Below are positions 53,441 to 62,609 of a DNA stretch of 64,000 nucleotides, piece after piece. Source of the DNA: Mucilaginibacter arboris (GTDB taxonomy: Bacteria; Bacteroidota; Bacteroidia; Sphingobacteriales; Sphingobacteriaceae); NCBI RefSeq assembly GCF_009754915.1, contig NZ_WPIK01000005.1, positions 224,624 to 288,623 on the forward strand, given 5' to 3'. Position numbers and translations under genes: made by a program. The stretch's first letter is position 1, and every line of letters starts with the position of its first letter. The notes under the pieces were generated by a model. That model made no database searches. It was given only the letters and a program-made list of their open reading frames with translations, and was not told the DNA's origin.

Positions 53441-54277
53441 ATGAAGGATTTCTATTCCATTTTAGCAACGGATATAAATTCCACTTCGATAGAAATAAAG
53501 GAAGCTTATGAAAATTTATTAAAAAACCTTCAACCTTACCTGAACCAAAACGACAGCCAGTTCCAGGAAGTATGCGAAGCTTACGAAGTGCTTGGGGACC
53601 CGGACAGGCGCAGGCAATACGATAAAGAATTAAATGAAATCCAGGCTGCCCGGTTAAGTAAAATTCATCAAAAGCAACAACGTTTTTTTATAAACCGGAC
53701 GATTGATGTTTCATTTACCCTTATCTTAATCCTATTCACTTTTATATTTGGTAATTATGTTATCAAATCGATAAGCAGCTCAAAAGCAATCAAGACGAAA
53801 AAAGCGACTGTTTTTACCACCGTTTCGTTCCACAAAACCAAACATCATAAAAAAAGGCATATTTCTAAAATCAGGACAATTATCAATCCTCCAAAAATAA
53901 ATTCCGATACTGTAAAAACGCCATTAGTTGGGCAAGTGCCTGTTACTGCCAGCAAGACCACTGCCAGCAGCAGCAACACAAATAGCGATAACGACAAGGC
54001 GAATAGTTATAACGACAACAGCAATAATGATAAAAACAGCATCAATACCGATAAAAGCACCAACGCAGATGCACCTTTTTTATATGCCACTTACATCAGA
54101 TCGAACGAAACCGGTGTAATCAATATGAGGAAATCTGATAACTACAGTTCTGTTATTATTAAGGTAATCCCTACCAATTCGCAAGTATTTGTATTAGAAA
54201 AAGGCAGCATGTACTATAAAATACTTTTTGATAACAGCACTGGTTATGTTCCAAAATGGACGCTTCAAACCAAATAA
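53441..54277 (+). CDS. J-like domain membrane protein with C-terminal SH3 domain
   Basis: 278 residues. The N-terminal 65 residues follow the J-domain helix pattern ('DFYSILATDINSTSIEIKEAYENLL', 'FQEVCEAYEVLGDPDRRRQYDKEL'), but the HPD loop is missing ('NLQPYLNQND' at the same place), so stimulation of DnaK ATPase is not expected. One membrane segment lies near 88-108. A Ser/Thr/Asn/Asp/Lys-rich linker (about 150-205) leads to a bacterial SH3 domain (about 215-275, 'RSNETGVINMRKSDNYSSVIIKVIP'). The N-terminus is probably cytosolic and the SH3 domain periplasmic. It could tether a cytosolic partner to peptidoglycan. Confidence 0.75.
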   Translation: MKDFYSILATDINSTSIEIKEAYENLLKNLQPYLNQNDSQFQEVCEAYEVLGDPDRRRQYDKELNEIQAARLSKIHQKQQRFFINRTIDVSFTLILILFTFIFGNYVIKSISSSKAIKTKKATVFTTVSFHKTKHHKKRHISKIRTIINPPKINSDTVKTPLVGQVPVTASKTTASSSNTNSDNDKANSYNDNSNNDKNSINTDKSTNADAPFLYATYIRSNETGVINMRKSDNYSSVIIKVIPTNSQVFVLEKGSMYYKILFDNSTGYVPKWTLQTK

Positions 54278-54321
54278 ACAATTCTTAATGTTATTTGATA
54301 CTTTTTTCTCCGCTAAACCAA

Positions 54322-54420
54322 ATACTTCTTTTATCAGGAATGCTTCTTTTATCAGGTACAAATTAGTGTTTGAATTTTAAATTGATGCAGGTACAAATTT
54401 TTAGGTGCTAAAAGAAGCAT
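54322..54420. repeat. Dispersed-repeat element I (three cores)
   Basis: Two forward cores in tandem 17 bases apart (54322, 54339) and a reverse core ending at 54420, between the convergent ends of the J-like and LMF genes. The position fits a bidirectional terminator. Confidence 0.7.
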
Positions 54421-54479
54421 GAGCCTTTTTCTTCGCATAAAAATTTAAAACAGGTACTAAAACAAGAAGCCTTTTTAAG

Positions 54480-56033
54480 TTATCGGATCCATCCTGCACT
54501 TTTCAAATATCTGATTAAGCGCGTATCTTTTGCAGACATAGGCGGAAGCCAGATACCAATCCGCTTACGGCCCCACCAAAAACCCTGAGGGTTATTTGGC
54601 TTAACAAAAGTGTAACGATACAGAACTGCACGGATAAATTGCGGCCGTTTTTTAGGAAAAGGACTGCTGGCAAACAAACTTACAGCACCAGGATCGTTAT
54701 GAAGAAGTTTCCATACCAGGTTTAACGTCCACGGATATTCATTGGGAGAAGCCATTGAGGCAAACCACATTTGCCAGTCTAACCGCAACTGATAAGGGGC
54801 AATTTGCGGCGGTTGCTTATCCAGAAGCACAGGCAGGCCTTTGTAGATATAAGGTTTCCAGTTGGCTTTATCGCTGGAATCCCTGTCCATTGTTCCTTCA
54901 AACACCACATTTAAACGTTCCTGCCCCACGGTCCCAAATGCACCATAAGTATTTACGAGATCGAGCGGATCAAATGAAGTGTTCATAATCTGTCCCGGAG
55001 AAAGGATGTTCAAGGCAGGCTGGATACTCAGAATTGCAACAAGGGCAGTTACAATCCAGGCAGTAGTAAGCATCTGTTTAGATTCTTCGGCATTACTGGC
55101 AGCGGCTGCTGCCTTAATAACAAGCTTTTTTGGGAGAACTTTAGACCAGAAACCATCATCAAAACAAGCTAAAGCGGGGATAATAGTCAGCCAGTTTAAA
55201 AAAGAAAGGTTGCCGCTCAGGATAATATTAAACTGAAATAATATGATTACTACTCCTGCAATATGGCGGGCAAGGCGTGGCCAGAATACAAACCAGGGTG
55301 CTACAAGTTCGGCCAGCCAGTTAAACCAAACACCCGTTCTTAAAACAGATCGTGGCAAAAAATGAAACCAACGGCTTAAAGGGCCAGGAATGGGCTGCGT
55401 TTCGAAATGGTAATAAAGGACTGTTCCGTTTCGCCATATTTCATCTCCCCGGTACTTGATCATTCCCGCACCCAGCATGATCCGGCAGATCAGCCATCGA
55501 AATAAAACGATGATGGCAAAGGGTGGTGCATACTTAGGAAACGGGCGCAGATCGAGCAGCGGACAAAGAAAGATAGCCAGAAAACCGGTTTCGGTAAGCT
55601 GGATTTCCCAGCCGTACCCGTACCACTCTTGCCCGACGTGGACAAAAGACATGTAGAGAAACCAGAGAACGGCAAGCAGCAAAGCATTAGCATAGCCAGC
55701 AACAATCACACAGGAAAGCACGAACCCTGCCCAGGCGACAGTTAAAAGTGTTGCATCAGAACACCCGAACCAAAAAACCGATGGCAGGCGAACAAAGCCA
55801 GCTCCGGCAGAACCCAGTGCAGCACTCGCTTGTTTGAGGTAGATACTTGCCGGAAGAAGGCCATTAGCGCCAATTAAAGGAACAATTTGATTGATTGCTA
55901 TGAGAAAGGCTATCGCGTAAATTGCACCTAACAGGCGAAGAATAACAAAGCGGGTGAGCCGGTAGGTTGGCATTACATCCGGTAGGCCAAGAGTGCTGTT
56001 AGGTTTACTATCCATTTGGTTTATCACTTCCAT
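54480..56033 (-). CDS. Lipase maturation factor family membrane protein
   Basis: 517 residues, with multiple membrane helices in the first 380 residues. Family features include 'LLGAIYAIAFLIAINQIVPLIGANGLLPA', 'RFVILRLLGAIYAI', 'GWEIQLTETGFLAIFLCPL', 'RWLICRIMLGAGMIKYRGD' and a C-terminal soluble domain with 'RLDWQMWFASMASPNEYPW'. It resembles eukaryotic LMF1, an ER factor for lipase folding; its bacterial role is not known. There is no lipase gene adjacent. It probably is a lone gene. Confidence 0.9.
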   Translation of the reverse strand: MEVINQMDSKPNSTLGLPDVMPTYRLTRFVILRLLGAIYAIAFLIAINQIVPLIGANGLLPASIYLKQASAALGSAGAGFVRLPSVFWFGCSDATLLTVAWAGFVLSCVIVAGYANALLLAVLWFLYMSFVHVGQEWYGYGWEIQLTETGFLAIFLCPLLDLRPFPKYAPPFAIIVLFRWLICRIMLGAGMIKYRGDEIWRNGTVLYYHFETQPIPGPLSRWFHFLPRSVLRTGVWFNWLAELVAPWFVFWPRLARHIAGVVIILFQFNIILSGNLSFLNWLTIIPALACFDDGFWSKVLPKKLVIKAAAAASNAEESKQMLTTAWIVTALVAILSIQPALNILSPGQIMNTSFDPLDLVNTYGAFGTVGQERLNVVFEGTMDRDSSDKANWKPYIYKGLPVLLDKQPPQIAPYQLRLDWQMWFASMASPNEYPWTLNLVWKLLHNDPGAVSLFASSPFPKKRPQFIRAVLYRYTFVKPNNPQGFWWGRKRIGIWLPPMSAKDTRLIRYLKSAGWIR

Positions 56034-56088
56034 TGGTAAATTTAATCAGTCCAGATAAATATATATTTATATATCAGCAGTAATTGCA

Positions 56089-56206
56089 ATGCTTCTTTTA
56101 TGCCTAAATTTTTTGCTTTTAAAATATATAAATAGTATAGAAAGCCTAACTGTTTTGGGCTGATAAAAGAAGCATACAAAATATATTGAATGATAGTTAA
56201 ACAGGC
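56089..56206. repeat. Dispersed-repeat element J
   Basis: Forward core from 56089, reverse core ending at 56175 and right end TTAAACAGGC (56197-56206), the terminal sequence of the GCCTGTTTAAA type. The left end is decayed. The gap to the Dyp pseudogene is otherwise empty. Confidence 0.6.
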
Positions 56207-56334
56207 TTAGTTTATTATTTAAATCAATAATACCAGCCAGATAAAAGGATTAATTTTGATCCGTTTGCCTTTAGAGTATTGGCTGTTTGTTTAGCCACCT
56301 TAACTGATTCACTAAAACTGTAACAACGGTTTGC

Positions 56335-56808
56335 TATATAAATGGATAGAAAATAATTTCAGCTTTGCAGAAAAAGACCCGGATGGCTTTGGCTGCCCGG
56401 TAGGTGCGCATATCCGCCGTACCAATCCCCGGGATTCGTTATTTAATGGCCCTGCTATCTCGCTACGGACAGTTAACCGGCACCTCATTATCTGGCGCGG
56501 ACGCTCGTATGGGCACCGGTCAGAGAACGTATAAATAGACGACAAAAAAGAGCGGGGCCTTCATTTTATTTGCCTAAACAGCAATATTGAAAGGCAATTT
56601 GAATTTGTCCAGCAGAACTGGTAAATAATTAGTCCTTTGGAGCACTGAATGACGAGACTGACCCCCTGATTGGGCAGCGAAATGACAAAAACGTGTTTAG
56701 CATGCAGGGCTGCCCGGCAAGGACACGGATCCATGACCTGCCAGAATTTGTAACGACCAAAGGCGGGGCCTATTTTTTATGCCCGGTATTAATGCCCTTA
56801 AACAATTA
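56335..56808 (+). pseudogene. Decayed Dyp-type peroxidase, C-terminal part only
   Basis: 'ENNFSFAEKDPDGFGCPVGAHIRRTNPRD' carries the DPDGF-x-CP-x-G-x-HIRR-x-NPR motif that holds the proximal heme His of Dyp-type peroxidases, then 'RTVNRHLIIWRGRSYG'. In-frame stops follow at 56532 and 56622; between these 'KERGLHFICLNSNIERQFEFVQQNW' is still in family frame. A further stretch near 56655-56806 (DETDPLIGQ..., then ...TKGGAYFFMPGINALK) continues the homology after another shift. The N-terminal half is lost. It is a dead gene. Confidence 0.75.
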
Positions 56809-56919
56809 GCGAACGGCCTTTAATAGATGTTTTGCCTTCCTTTATGCCATTCTTACTGAGGTTTAAAGCAGTATTTCTAATATTTATGTACTTGGCCGAC
56901 AGATGTTATTTTACAACTA

Positions 56920-57468
56920 TCATTTAGGTTTTATAATAGAAGACCTGTTTTTGTAAGGTAAAAAGTAATAAGAAGCAGAAACTCCAAAAAATGTTACTGA
57001 TGACGCCGTATATCTGCCGCTATAATAGAATTGGCCGAAGTTTACGTTAAGGTGTAAACGATCCGTAGCAGTATACTCAATACCGGAAGTTAATTCGCTT
57101 AAAAAATTATTTGGTGCTAAAAAAACATATCCTACGCCAACCGTAAGTGTATTGGTAAACCTGCCTTGCTGAAAAATGTTAAGGTTTGGCCTAACTTCAA
57201 AATAGAAGGACGTATCTCTGCCCTTAATATGTTCTAAAGTAGTTTTGCCTAAATCAACCCCTAAGCTAAAAACATTCCATTGCTTGCCAACTTCAATTGA
57301 TAAATTAGATTTTCCTCCAAGAGTTCCGGGTGTATTGGTGAGGGAGTAGTAAACCTGCAAATAGGTTTGTGTTTTTATTTTACCCGTATCTGTTTGTGCG
57401 TAAGTTTTAACATTAAATAACACGCAAATACAAGTTAAAATCAGGAAATAAAATTTGGGATGGATCAT
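56920..57468 (-). CDS. Putative outer-membrane beta-barrel protein
   Basis: 182 residues with a signal peptide (about 1-24, ending TYA/Q). Alternating polar and hydrophobic strands ('TQTYLQVYYSLTNTPGTL', 'LSIEVGKQWNVFSLGVDLGKTTLE', 'TNTLTVGVGYVFLAPNNF', 'FFGVSASYYFLPYK') suggest an 8-strand barrel. It has no named family that I recognise. Confidence 0.65.
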   Translation of the reverse strand: MIHPKFYFLILTCICVLFNVKTYAQTDTGKIKTQTYLQVYYSLTNTPGTLGGKSNLSIEVGKQWNVFSLGVDLGKTTLEHIKGRDTSFYFEVRPNLNIFQQGRFTNTLTVGVGYVFLAPNNFLSELTSGIEYTATDRLHLNVNFGQFYYSGRYTASSVTFFGVSASYYFLPYKNRSSIIKPK

Positions 57469-57653
57469 TTAAAGTACCTTTTCAATTATTTCAAAGATAC
57501 GAATGGCTTTTATTGCAGCTACAGAAGCTGTTTAAATTCTGATTAATCATGGCTATGCTTTGTTTATCGCCTTAAAACCATCAGCTACCATACAGCGTTC
57601 ACTGGCATAAAAACAGCTGTAGGCAAGTAAAAAATAAAAGGGAGAATTTAAGG

Positions 57654-57811
57654 GCCTGTTTAAATTTATATCAGAGGAAATTATAATGCTTCTTTTATGC
57701 CTATAAATTTTATTTTTTGCATTATTACCCGATACTAAAAGCATGAGAATTTAGTGGTTTTTTATGTGATAAAAGAAGCATAAAAATAAATTGAATAAAA
57801 TTTAAACAGGC
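57654..57811. mobile_element. MITE-like element K, 158 bp, with 14-bp perfect terminal inverted repeats
   Basis: Left GCCTGTTTAAATTT (57654-57667), right AAATTTAAACAGGC (57798-57811). Inside are a forward core (57686) and a reverse core (about 57768-57781). A decayed core lies to the left (about 57555). It occupies most of the gap 57469-57857; no gene was found there. Confidence 0.78.
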
Positions 57812-57824
57812 TCTAAAAAAGATG

Positions 57825-57908
57825 GAATAGAATTACATGTGTTGAACGGACAATGCCTCAACAGACATATCGCTTCAATGGATAAAATAAAAAGGGAAGT
57901 TGATGCAT
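57825..57908 (+). pseudogene. IS630-like transposase C-terminal scrap
   Basis: In one frame the plus strand reads 'IELHVLNGQCLNRHIASMDK' and on to 'IKREVDAWQAQ'. This resembles the end of IS630 transposases, where a Leu...Arg-Ile-x-Ser-x-Asp...Val-x-x-Trp segment precedes a final WQFTT...K-x-L-Y-P block; here the final block is missing. The scrap ends where the ISAs1 remnant begins on the opposite strand. Confidence 0.45.
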
Positions 57909-58457
57909 GGCAAGCGCAAACCGGAAAGAATCAAGCACGTTTTCCTGCAGTCCGCCCTGGTTCCCCTTTACAGCTAACAAATAATCACATTGCTTATCTA
58001 CGATAGCATCTGCAATACTATGTTGACACCCCATCGCATCAACGGATACCAGGCAATCCTCTATAAATAACGACTTTAATAAATCAGGGATAGCCGTAAT
58101 TTCATTCGATTTCTCGTAAACCCGAAGCTGGCCCAATACTAGCCCGTTTTGATCGGCTCAGGCGCTAACTACATGAACAGGCGACTTTTTGCCATTTTCC
58201 TTAGCCCCCGGATTGTTTTTCCATCAATGCTGATCAATTGGTCCTGTGTGATCCCTTCTAAAAAATTTGGTTAATGTTATCATGCGAGGGTATGCCATTT
58301 TCCAGCGTTAAAAACATTTTGAAATAGGTTCATTGGCTAAGGCAAATTCTTCAATTTCATACCAGTCTTCGGCACCACATACAACAGCGGCAATGGTGAT
58401 GGCGATAATATCAAGCATGTCATGATTTCTTTTTCGATTTAAACGATGATCTTTCAT
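57858..58457 (-). pseudogene. ISAs1 family transposase remnant
   Basis: The N-terminus from 58457 ('MKDHRLNRKRNHDMLDIIA', 'AVVCGAEDWYEIEEFALA') is followed by a frameshift, then 'LTLENGIPSHDNINQIF', 'LISIDGKTIRGAK', an in-frame stop, then 'GQLRVYEKSNEITAIPDLL', 'VSVDAMGCQHSIADAI' and 'LLAVKGNQGG'. These are the DDE-type ISAs1 motifs in correct order. At least three breaks and a missing C-terminus make it non-functional. Confidence 0.85.
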
Positions 58458-58679
58458 TGTGCTAAAATAAGTGGAAACCCACTACTTTTTATTCATACAA
58501 ATACCTGATTGTCAAATAAATATATAAAATAAAACATGGATAACCAATACACGGTCAACTGAAAATCAATTATTTGCCCCCTTATTTCAACATCTAAAAA
58601 GAAATTTATTTTACTGCGTCTACCCTGGTACTTAATAGGTTGTTAATCAACAATATATTCAACATTCACCAAGCCCTAA

Positions 58680-58869
58680 TTACAAAGATGTATCCTATAG
58701 CTTTGGCATCGATAGGATCTACCGTAAGATCGGAGAATATTACGAGGCGAATAACCAGATCGGCAAGACGATTGAGTTTTGGGAAAAGGCTTTTGCCATC
58801 AACCGAAAAGTTCGTATCGCGCGGAAACTGAAAAATCTTAAAAAGAAAGTTTCAACCAAAGGCACATGA
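58680..58869 (+). pseudogene. C-terminal fragment of a TPR-like gene
   Basis: The frame reads 'NYKDVSYSFGIDRIYRKIGE', 'YYEANNQIGKTIEFWEKAF' and 'AINRKVRIARKLKNLKK' to a stop at 58869. It has one TPR-like unit with the typical pattern and no start upstream. It lies between the ISAs1 remnant and the Wadjet-like operon. The rest of 58458-58892 shows no other gene. Confidence 0.5.
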
Positions 58870-58892
58870 TCGATGGTGCGATTATAAGCGTT

Positions 58893-59747
58893 TTATTTTA
58901 TAAGGATTTCCTGCTCCAAGCCTTTTTTATGAGTATGTATTAGATCAATCAACGCTGTAATTTTTGGCTCCGCGACAACCTTAAGATCAAAATTAATCTT
59001 CTGATTATCGTATAATTTTCGGTTTCCCCAAGTTTTGATCAATAATTCTATATTATCGGGCACAAAGAATGTTGATCGCGATCCCAAATAACGCTTATAT
59101 TCATTTACATATATGCCAATTCCTGCAAAATCAAAATCACCGAAGTGCAAATAAGGGTTGTTGATAGCTTTTAGCCATTTTAACAGGTCTTTGCTTTGAT
59201 TAAGGGGATACCTGCAGACAAATAACGGATGGATATTTTTAAATAAATGTTTTTGCTTTTCTATACGGGTAAAACTTTCAGAATTTTCAACGCCTACTAT
59301 GGTTAAGCCGGAATGTGGAATAAAATGCTTCGTATCATTTATAAATTGAAATGTTCGGGTAGGAGGATTAACCTTGATAGTTTCTCCGTTCAGTATGGCT
59401 GTGACAGGTTCATAACAATTTACAAGAAAGCCTGTAAAAGTCCTTACCTTTTTTGCTTTTGAATTAGCAGCAGCTTCAATTAGATCTGCCCTTGTAATAA
59501 TGTCCTGGCTTAGCTTATTGATATAGTATTCCAGATCAGTTATGGAAAATCGATTTGATAAAAATGCGTTGAGCGATTCGACTTTCGGAACATACAACAG
59601 GCTTCTTGTACGACCAGACCTTATATCAGCAAGAATACCCTCCATCAATAATTCAGCTACCAGCGGGCCTTTCAATTTGCTCGCTGGTATTTTTTCACCT
59701 TTAGACAATTGTAAAAATATACTGGCTAATGATCTGCTTAAAACCAT
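58893..59747 (-). CDS. JetD/MksG-like Toprim nuclease of a Wadjet-type system
   Basis: 284 residues. The C-terminal half has a Toprim fold: Glu154 in 'TIVGVENSESF' and the Asp pair 204/206 in 'HFGDFDFAGIG', both metal-binding positions for nucleic acid cleavage. The N-terminal part (about 1-125) resembles the DNA-binding arm of JetD, with winged-helix-like character. Known JetD proteins (about 380-400 residues) cut DNA in complex with JetABC. This one is shorter. It is last in the operon, 3 bases from the SMC gene. The Toprim residues appear intact. Confidence 0.75.
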   Translation of the reverse strand: MVLSRSLASIFLQLSKGEKIPASKLKGPLVAELLMEGILADIRSGRTRSLLYVPKVESLNAFLSNRFSITDLEYYINKLSQDIITRADLIEAAANSKAKKVRTFTGFLVNCYEPVTAILNGETIKVNPPTRTFQFINDTKHFIPHSGLTIVGVENSESFTRIEKQKHLFKNIHPLFVCRYPLNQSKDLLKWLKAINNPYLHFGDFDFAGIGIYVNEYKRYLGSRSTFFVPDNIELLIKTWGNRKLYDNQKINFDLKVVAEPKITALIDLIHTHKKGLEQEILIK

Positions 59748-59750
59748 ACT

Positions 59751-62052
59751 TTAATTATTAGTAATGAGCTTTTTCACCGTTGTCACATTTCTATTGTCCT
59801 TTGCCAACAAATAGGTGTGCTTGTAATCGACAGCATTATATGATGTTGGTGAACTGTTAATCAACAAAATATTCCGGTCATTGGCAAATTTTAATATGCC
59901 CTTCACGTTGTTGGGATGAAGTTTACCGATTTCGTCCATCATACAATGCAGGCGAAAATCTTTAAATCTTTTTGATGCACTTTCCTTGAAAACATTTAAA
60001 AGCATGATATTGATCATTGCCTTGACCAATATATCTGTCCCCCTCAGATCCAACGTTTGTCAGCTTTTCAACCCAGCCGCTATCATTGTCATTTTCTACG
60101 ACTTTAAATTGCAATTCAAACGTATCGGATAAGTTGATCACTTCGAGTTTGGATGAGGTGATTTCATTTGCGAAGTTTTTAAGGTACCCTACTGCTTTTT
60201 TATTGATCTGCTCTGTTTCGCTTCCGGTGAAAAGGTTTGATTTACCTAAAGACAGGGCATGTTCATCATTGAACTTTCTGATTTCGGTCAAGAGCATCAC
60301 AATTTTATTTGCACTTGGTGATAAACGCAGATTAATGCTTTTAATGACACCTGTAAAATTACGCTCCTCGAAATCCTTATTGATGTCCGAAATAACTTTT
60401 TGTATGGTAGCTTCTTTTGAAACAAGGTCCGTGGTCTCTTTGCCAATCTGGAAGATTAAACTGGCAAAACGTTCATTAGTACGCTTTTCAAACTCCGCTA
60501 TTTTGTCTTCCTCCAAAAACTCCTTTAAGTTTTCGGCAAAAAGGAAAAAGTCGCTGGTCTCAATGAGATTGGTTTTAAATCCAAATATGTTTGCTGAAGA
60601 AAAATGACTCAAAAATTTTTGTATGGATGTGAGCAAGTCGTCAAGTTTGTCCCTTACTGAAAAGCTCTTGTCATTAATTTCATCGATCAAATCCTTAACC
60701 CGCCTCGTGGTTCTAACGGATTCGGATATAATAAGAGCAGAAGGGTCAAGTTTTGAAAAAACTTCCGTTAGGCTGAAATTGTCAAATGTAAGGATATCTT
60801 CTTCAATTCTTCTTTGAGAAGCATCCAAACCTGCGATGATATGATTCCGTTTGATCACCAATTCCTGAAGCTTGCCTTTGGCGAGTTCGTGACGCTGCTT
60901 TTCTATGGCCAACTGGTTCTCATAAATCTTTTTATCTGACTTAAATTTGTCAACCAGATCAAATAATTCACGTTTATCCTTGCCATATTCAGAAACCGTT
61001 TGCCTGTTATTTTCGATAAACTGCAGCTCCTCGACTATCGCAACAAGTTCTTGGTCAATTGCATTAAGACGCATGGTGTCTGCGCCGGCATGTTCCAGGG
61101 CTCTACTGGCCTGCTGCTGGATGTCATTAATGCGGGTTTGCACCTGTACAGCTTCGGATTTTATATCTTCGGACAGCTTATTCAAAGTTTCTTGCAGGAT
61201 AGTATTCTCTCTGGAAATTTTGTTATCCCGCTCTTTCTTTTTTACTTCTACCTGGTTCTTAACCTGATTTGTTAAAACCCTTATCTGCTCATCAGCCACT
61301 TGCTTCTCATCTTTTGCAGCATCAGCGATCAGACGGGCAACGACTTCACCGGAGCGATTTTTAATGCTCCATTTGCTTATATCATCCAGTTGAACTTCAA
61401 AGTCTTTAAGGTGAAGTTCATATTGCGCAAGGTCAATTTTTATGTCCTCTTCATTCAGAGACATGATAATTGTTTGTTTAATAAACTCTGCTTCCAGTTT
61501 TGAATTCAAAAATACATTCTGGATAGTTCTAGGCAGGTTTTGATACTGCCTGCTTTCAATCAAAGCATACTTACGAAATTCCGCACTAAGGCCTTTGTTA
61601 TTGCCATACAAAATGTCCCGGTATTCTTCATACCGCTCAATTTTCCGCGTGTATGTATTTGTCCCGGAAAAAGTACCCCTGATTTGCTCCCAGGACATTG
61701 CTTTGTTTTCGGGATTGATATAATTATCTTTATTGTATGAACCCTCTATAAAACGAAAAGCAACGCGGCCCTGGGACTTAAATGCCAATACACAAAAGGG
61801 GCCGGACTCTCTTGCGACTTCATAAACGATGAAGGAGTTTCCGTAGGGGAAGTAATACTCGTCGAATGTGCGCTTACCTTTTTCAATTCCCAATTTAAGT
61901 TTATCGACATTATAGAAAAATAGTATTGCACGGAGTGTGGTGCTCTTGCCTACACCCTGGGTTCCAATAAAATGAACATTGCCATCTATGCTTATATCGG
62001 CATAAGGCATACCGGCACTGTTTATAAAAACGATTTTATTCAGGTATCTCAT
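59751..62052 (-). pseudogene. JetC/MksB-like SMC ATPase, frameshifted near its C-terminus
   Basis: The first frame runs from 62052 to 59962 (696 residues) and holds Walker A (GTQGVGKSTT, 30-39) and long coiled-coil arms (about 255-440 and further on). The second frame (to 59751) begins after 'GTDILVKAMINIMLL' and holds Walker B ('CMMDEIGKLH'). The frames join if one G is removed from the G5 run at 60039-60043, restoring VGSEGTDILVKAM, a signature-like motif before Walker B. The combined product would be about 766 residues, shorter than the 1000+ of known JetC. Either the gene is inactive, the base is a sequencing error, or a rare -1 slip makes the full protein. It overlaps JetB by 17 bases and is 3 bases from JetD. 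Confidence 0.8.
60039..60043 (-). other. Frameshift site in the SMC ATPase gene (G5 run)
   Basis: Five G residues on the minus strand; four would merge the N-terminal and C-terminal frames of the SMC gene. Homopolymer length is the likely cause. Confidence 0.8.
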
Positions 62053-62608
62053 GCTGTATATCCTCTGTTATGTCTATGTTCAGTATCAACTTTTCCAGGT
62101 ATGTAAATGAAGCCAGGGTTTTATATTCATGTACGATTATATTTTCTAACTCGATAAAGTTATCCTTCTCCAAAATGTCTAACACTTTGTCGATGATTTC
62201 CGAATGCTTTTCCTTTCCAGGTGCGTATTTTTTTAGACCTTCTAACTTATTTTTCAAATCCGCGTCAACGCTCAATCTTATCAACAAGTCAGAGGGTTTG
62301 AATCGAAACCCTGGGCCGAAACTATTTTCAAACGTTTTTAGAAAATCAACAATGTCAATCCATTTCATGGCAATTTCCAGTTTACGTTCCATTTCCGCGC
62401 GGCTTTCTAATCGGGCAAAGTAATAGTATTCATCACCTTCTTCCAGGATCAGATTAATACCCTTGAAATAATCACAATAGGAATCAAAATCTTGGTTGAT
62501 TACAGAATAAAGCTTACACACGGATTCTCTACTGCTGTTGGAACAAATAAATTGTCCCTTATTCAGTATTTCAAAAACCTCTGCTGACTGTTTGGGTATT
62601 TCCTGCAT
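62036..62608 (-). CDS. JetB/MksE-like KITE subunit
   Basis: 190 residues. It is helical and acidic, with no membrane segment. 'PKQSAEVFEILNKGQFICSN' and 'LEEGDEYYYFARLES' match the MksE/JetB pattern of a winged-helix KITE protein that dimerises on the kleisin. It lies one base from the JetA-like gene and overlaps the SMC gene by 17 bases, as in Wadjet operons. Confidence 0.7.
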   Translation of the reverse strand: MQEIPKQSAEVFEILNKGQFICSNSSRESVCKLYSVINQDFDSYCDYFKGINLILEEGDEYYYFARLESRAEMERKLEIAMKWIDIVDFLKTFENSFGPGFRFKPSDLLIRLSVDADLKNKLEGLKKYAPGKEKHSEIIDKVLDILEKDNFIELENIIVHEYKTLASFTYLEKLILNIDITEDIQHEIPE

Positions 62609-62609
62609 G

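Noticed and set aside
56312..56545. 77-codon frame on the minus strand
   Set aside because: It is the shadow of the Dyp peroxidase remnant on the plus strand, which has clear family motifs.
57553..57744. 63-codon minus-strand frame
   Set aside because: It lies within MITE-like element K and a degenerate repeat core.
26013..57781. CRISPR array
   Set aside because: The repeats are irregularly spaced, occur in both orientations and have no unique spacers of constant length or cas genes.
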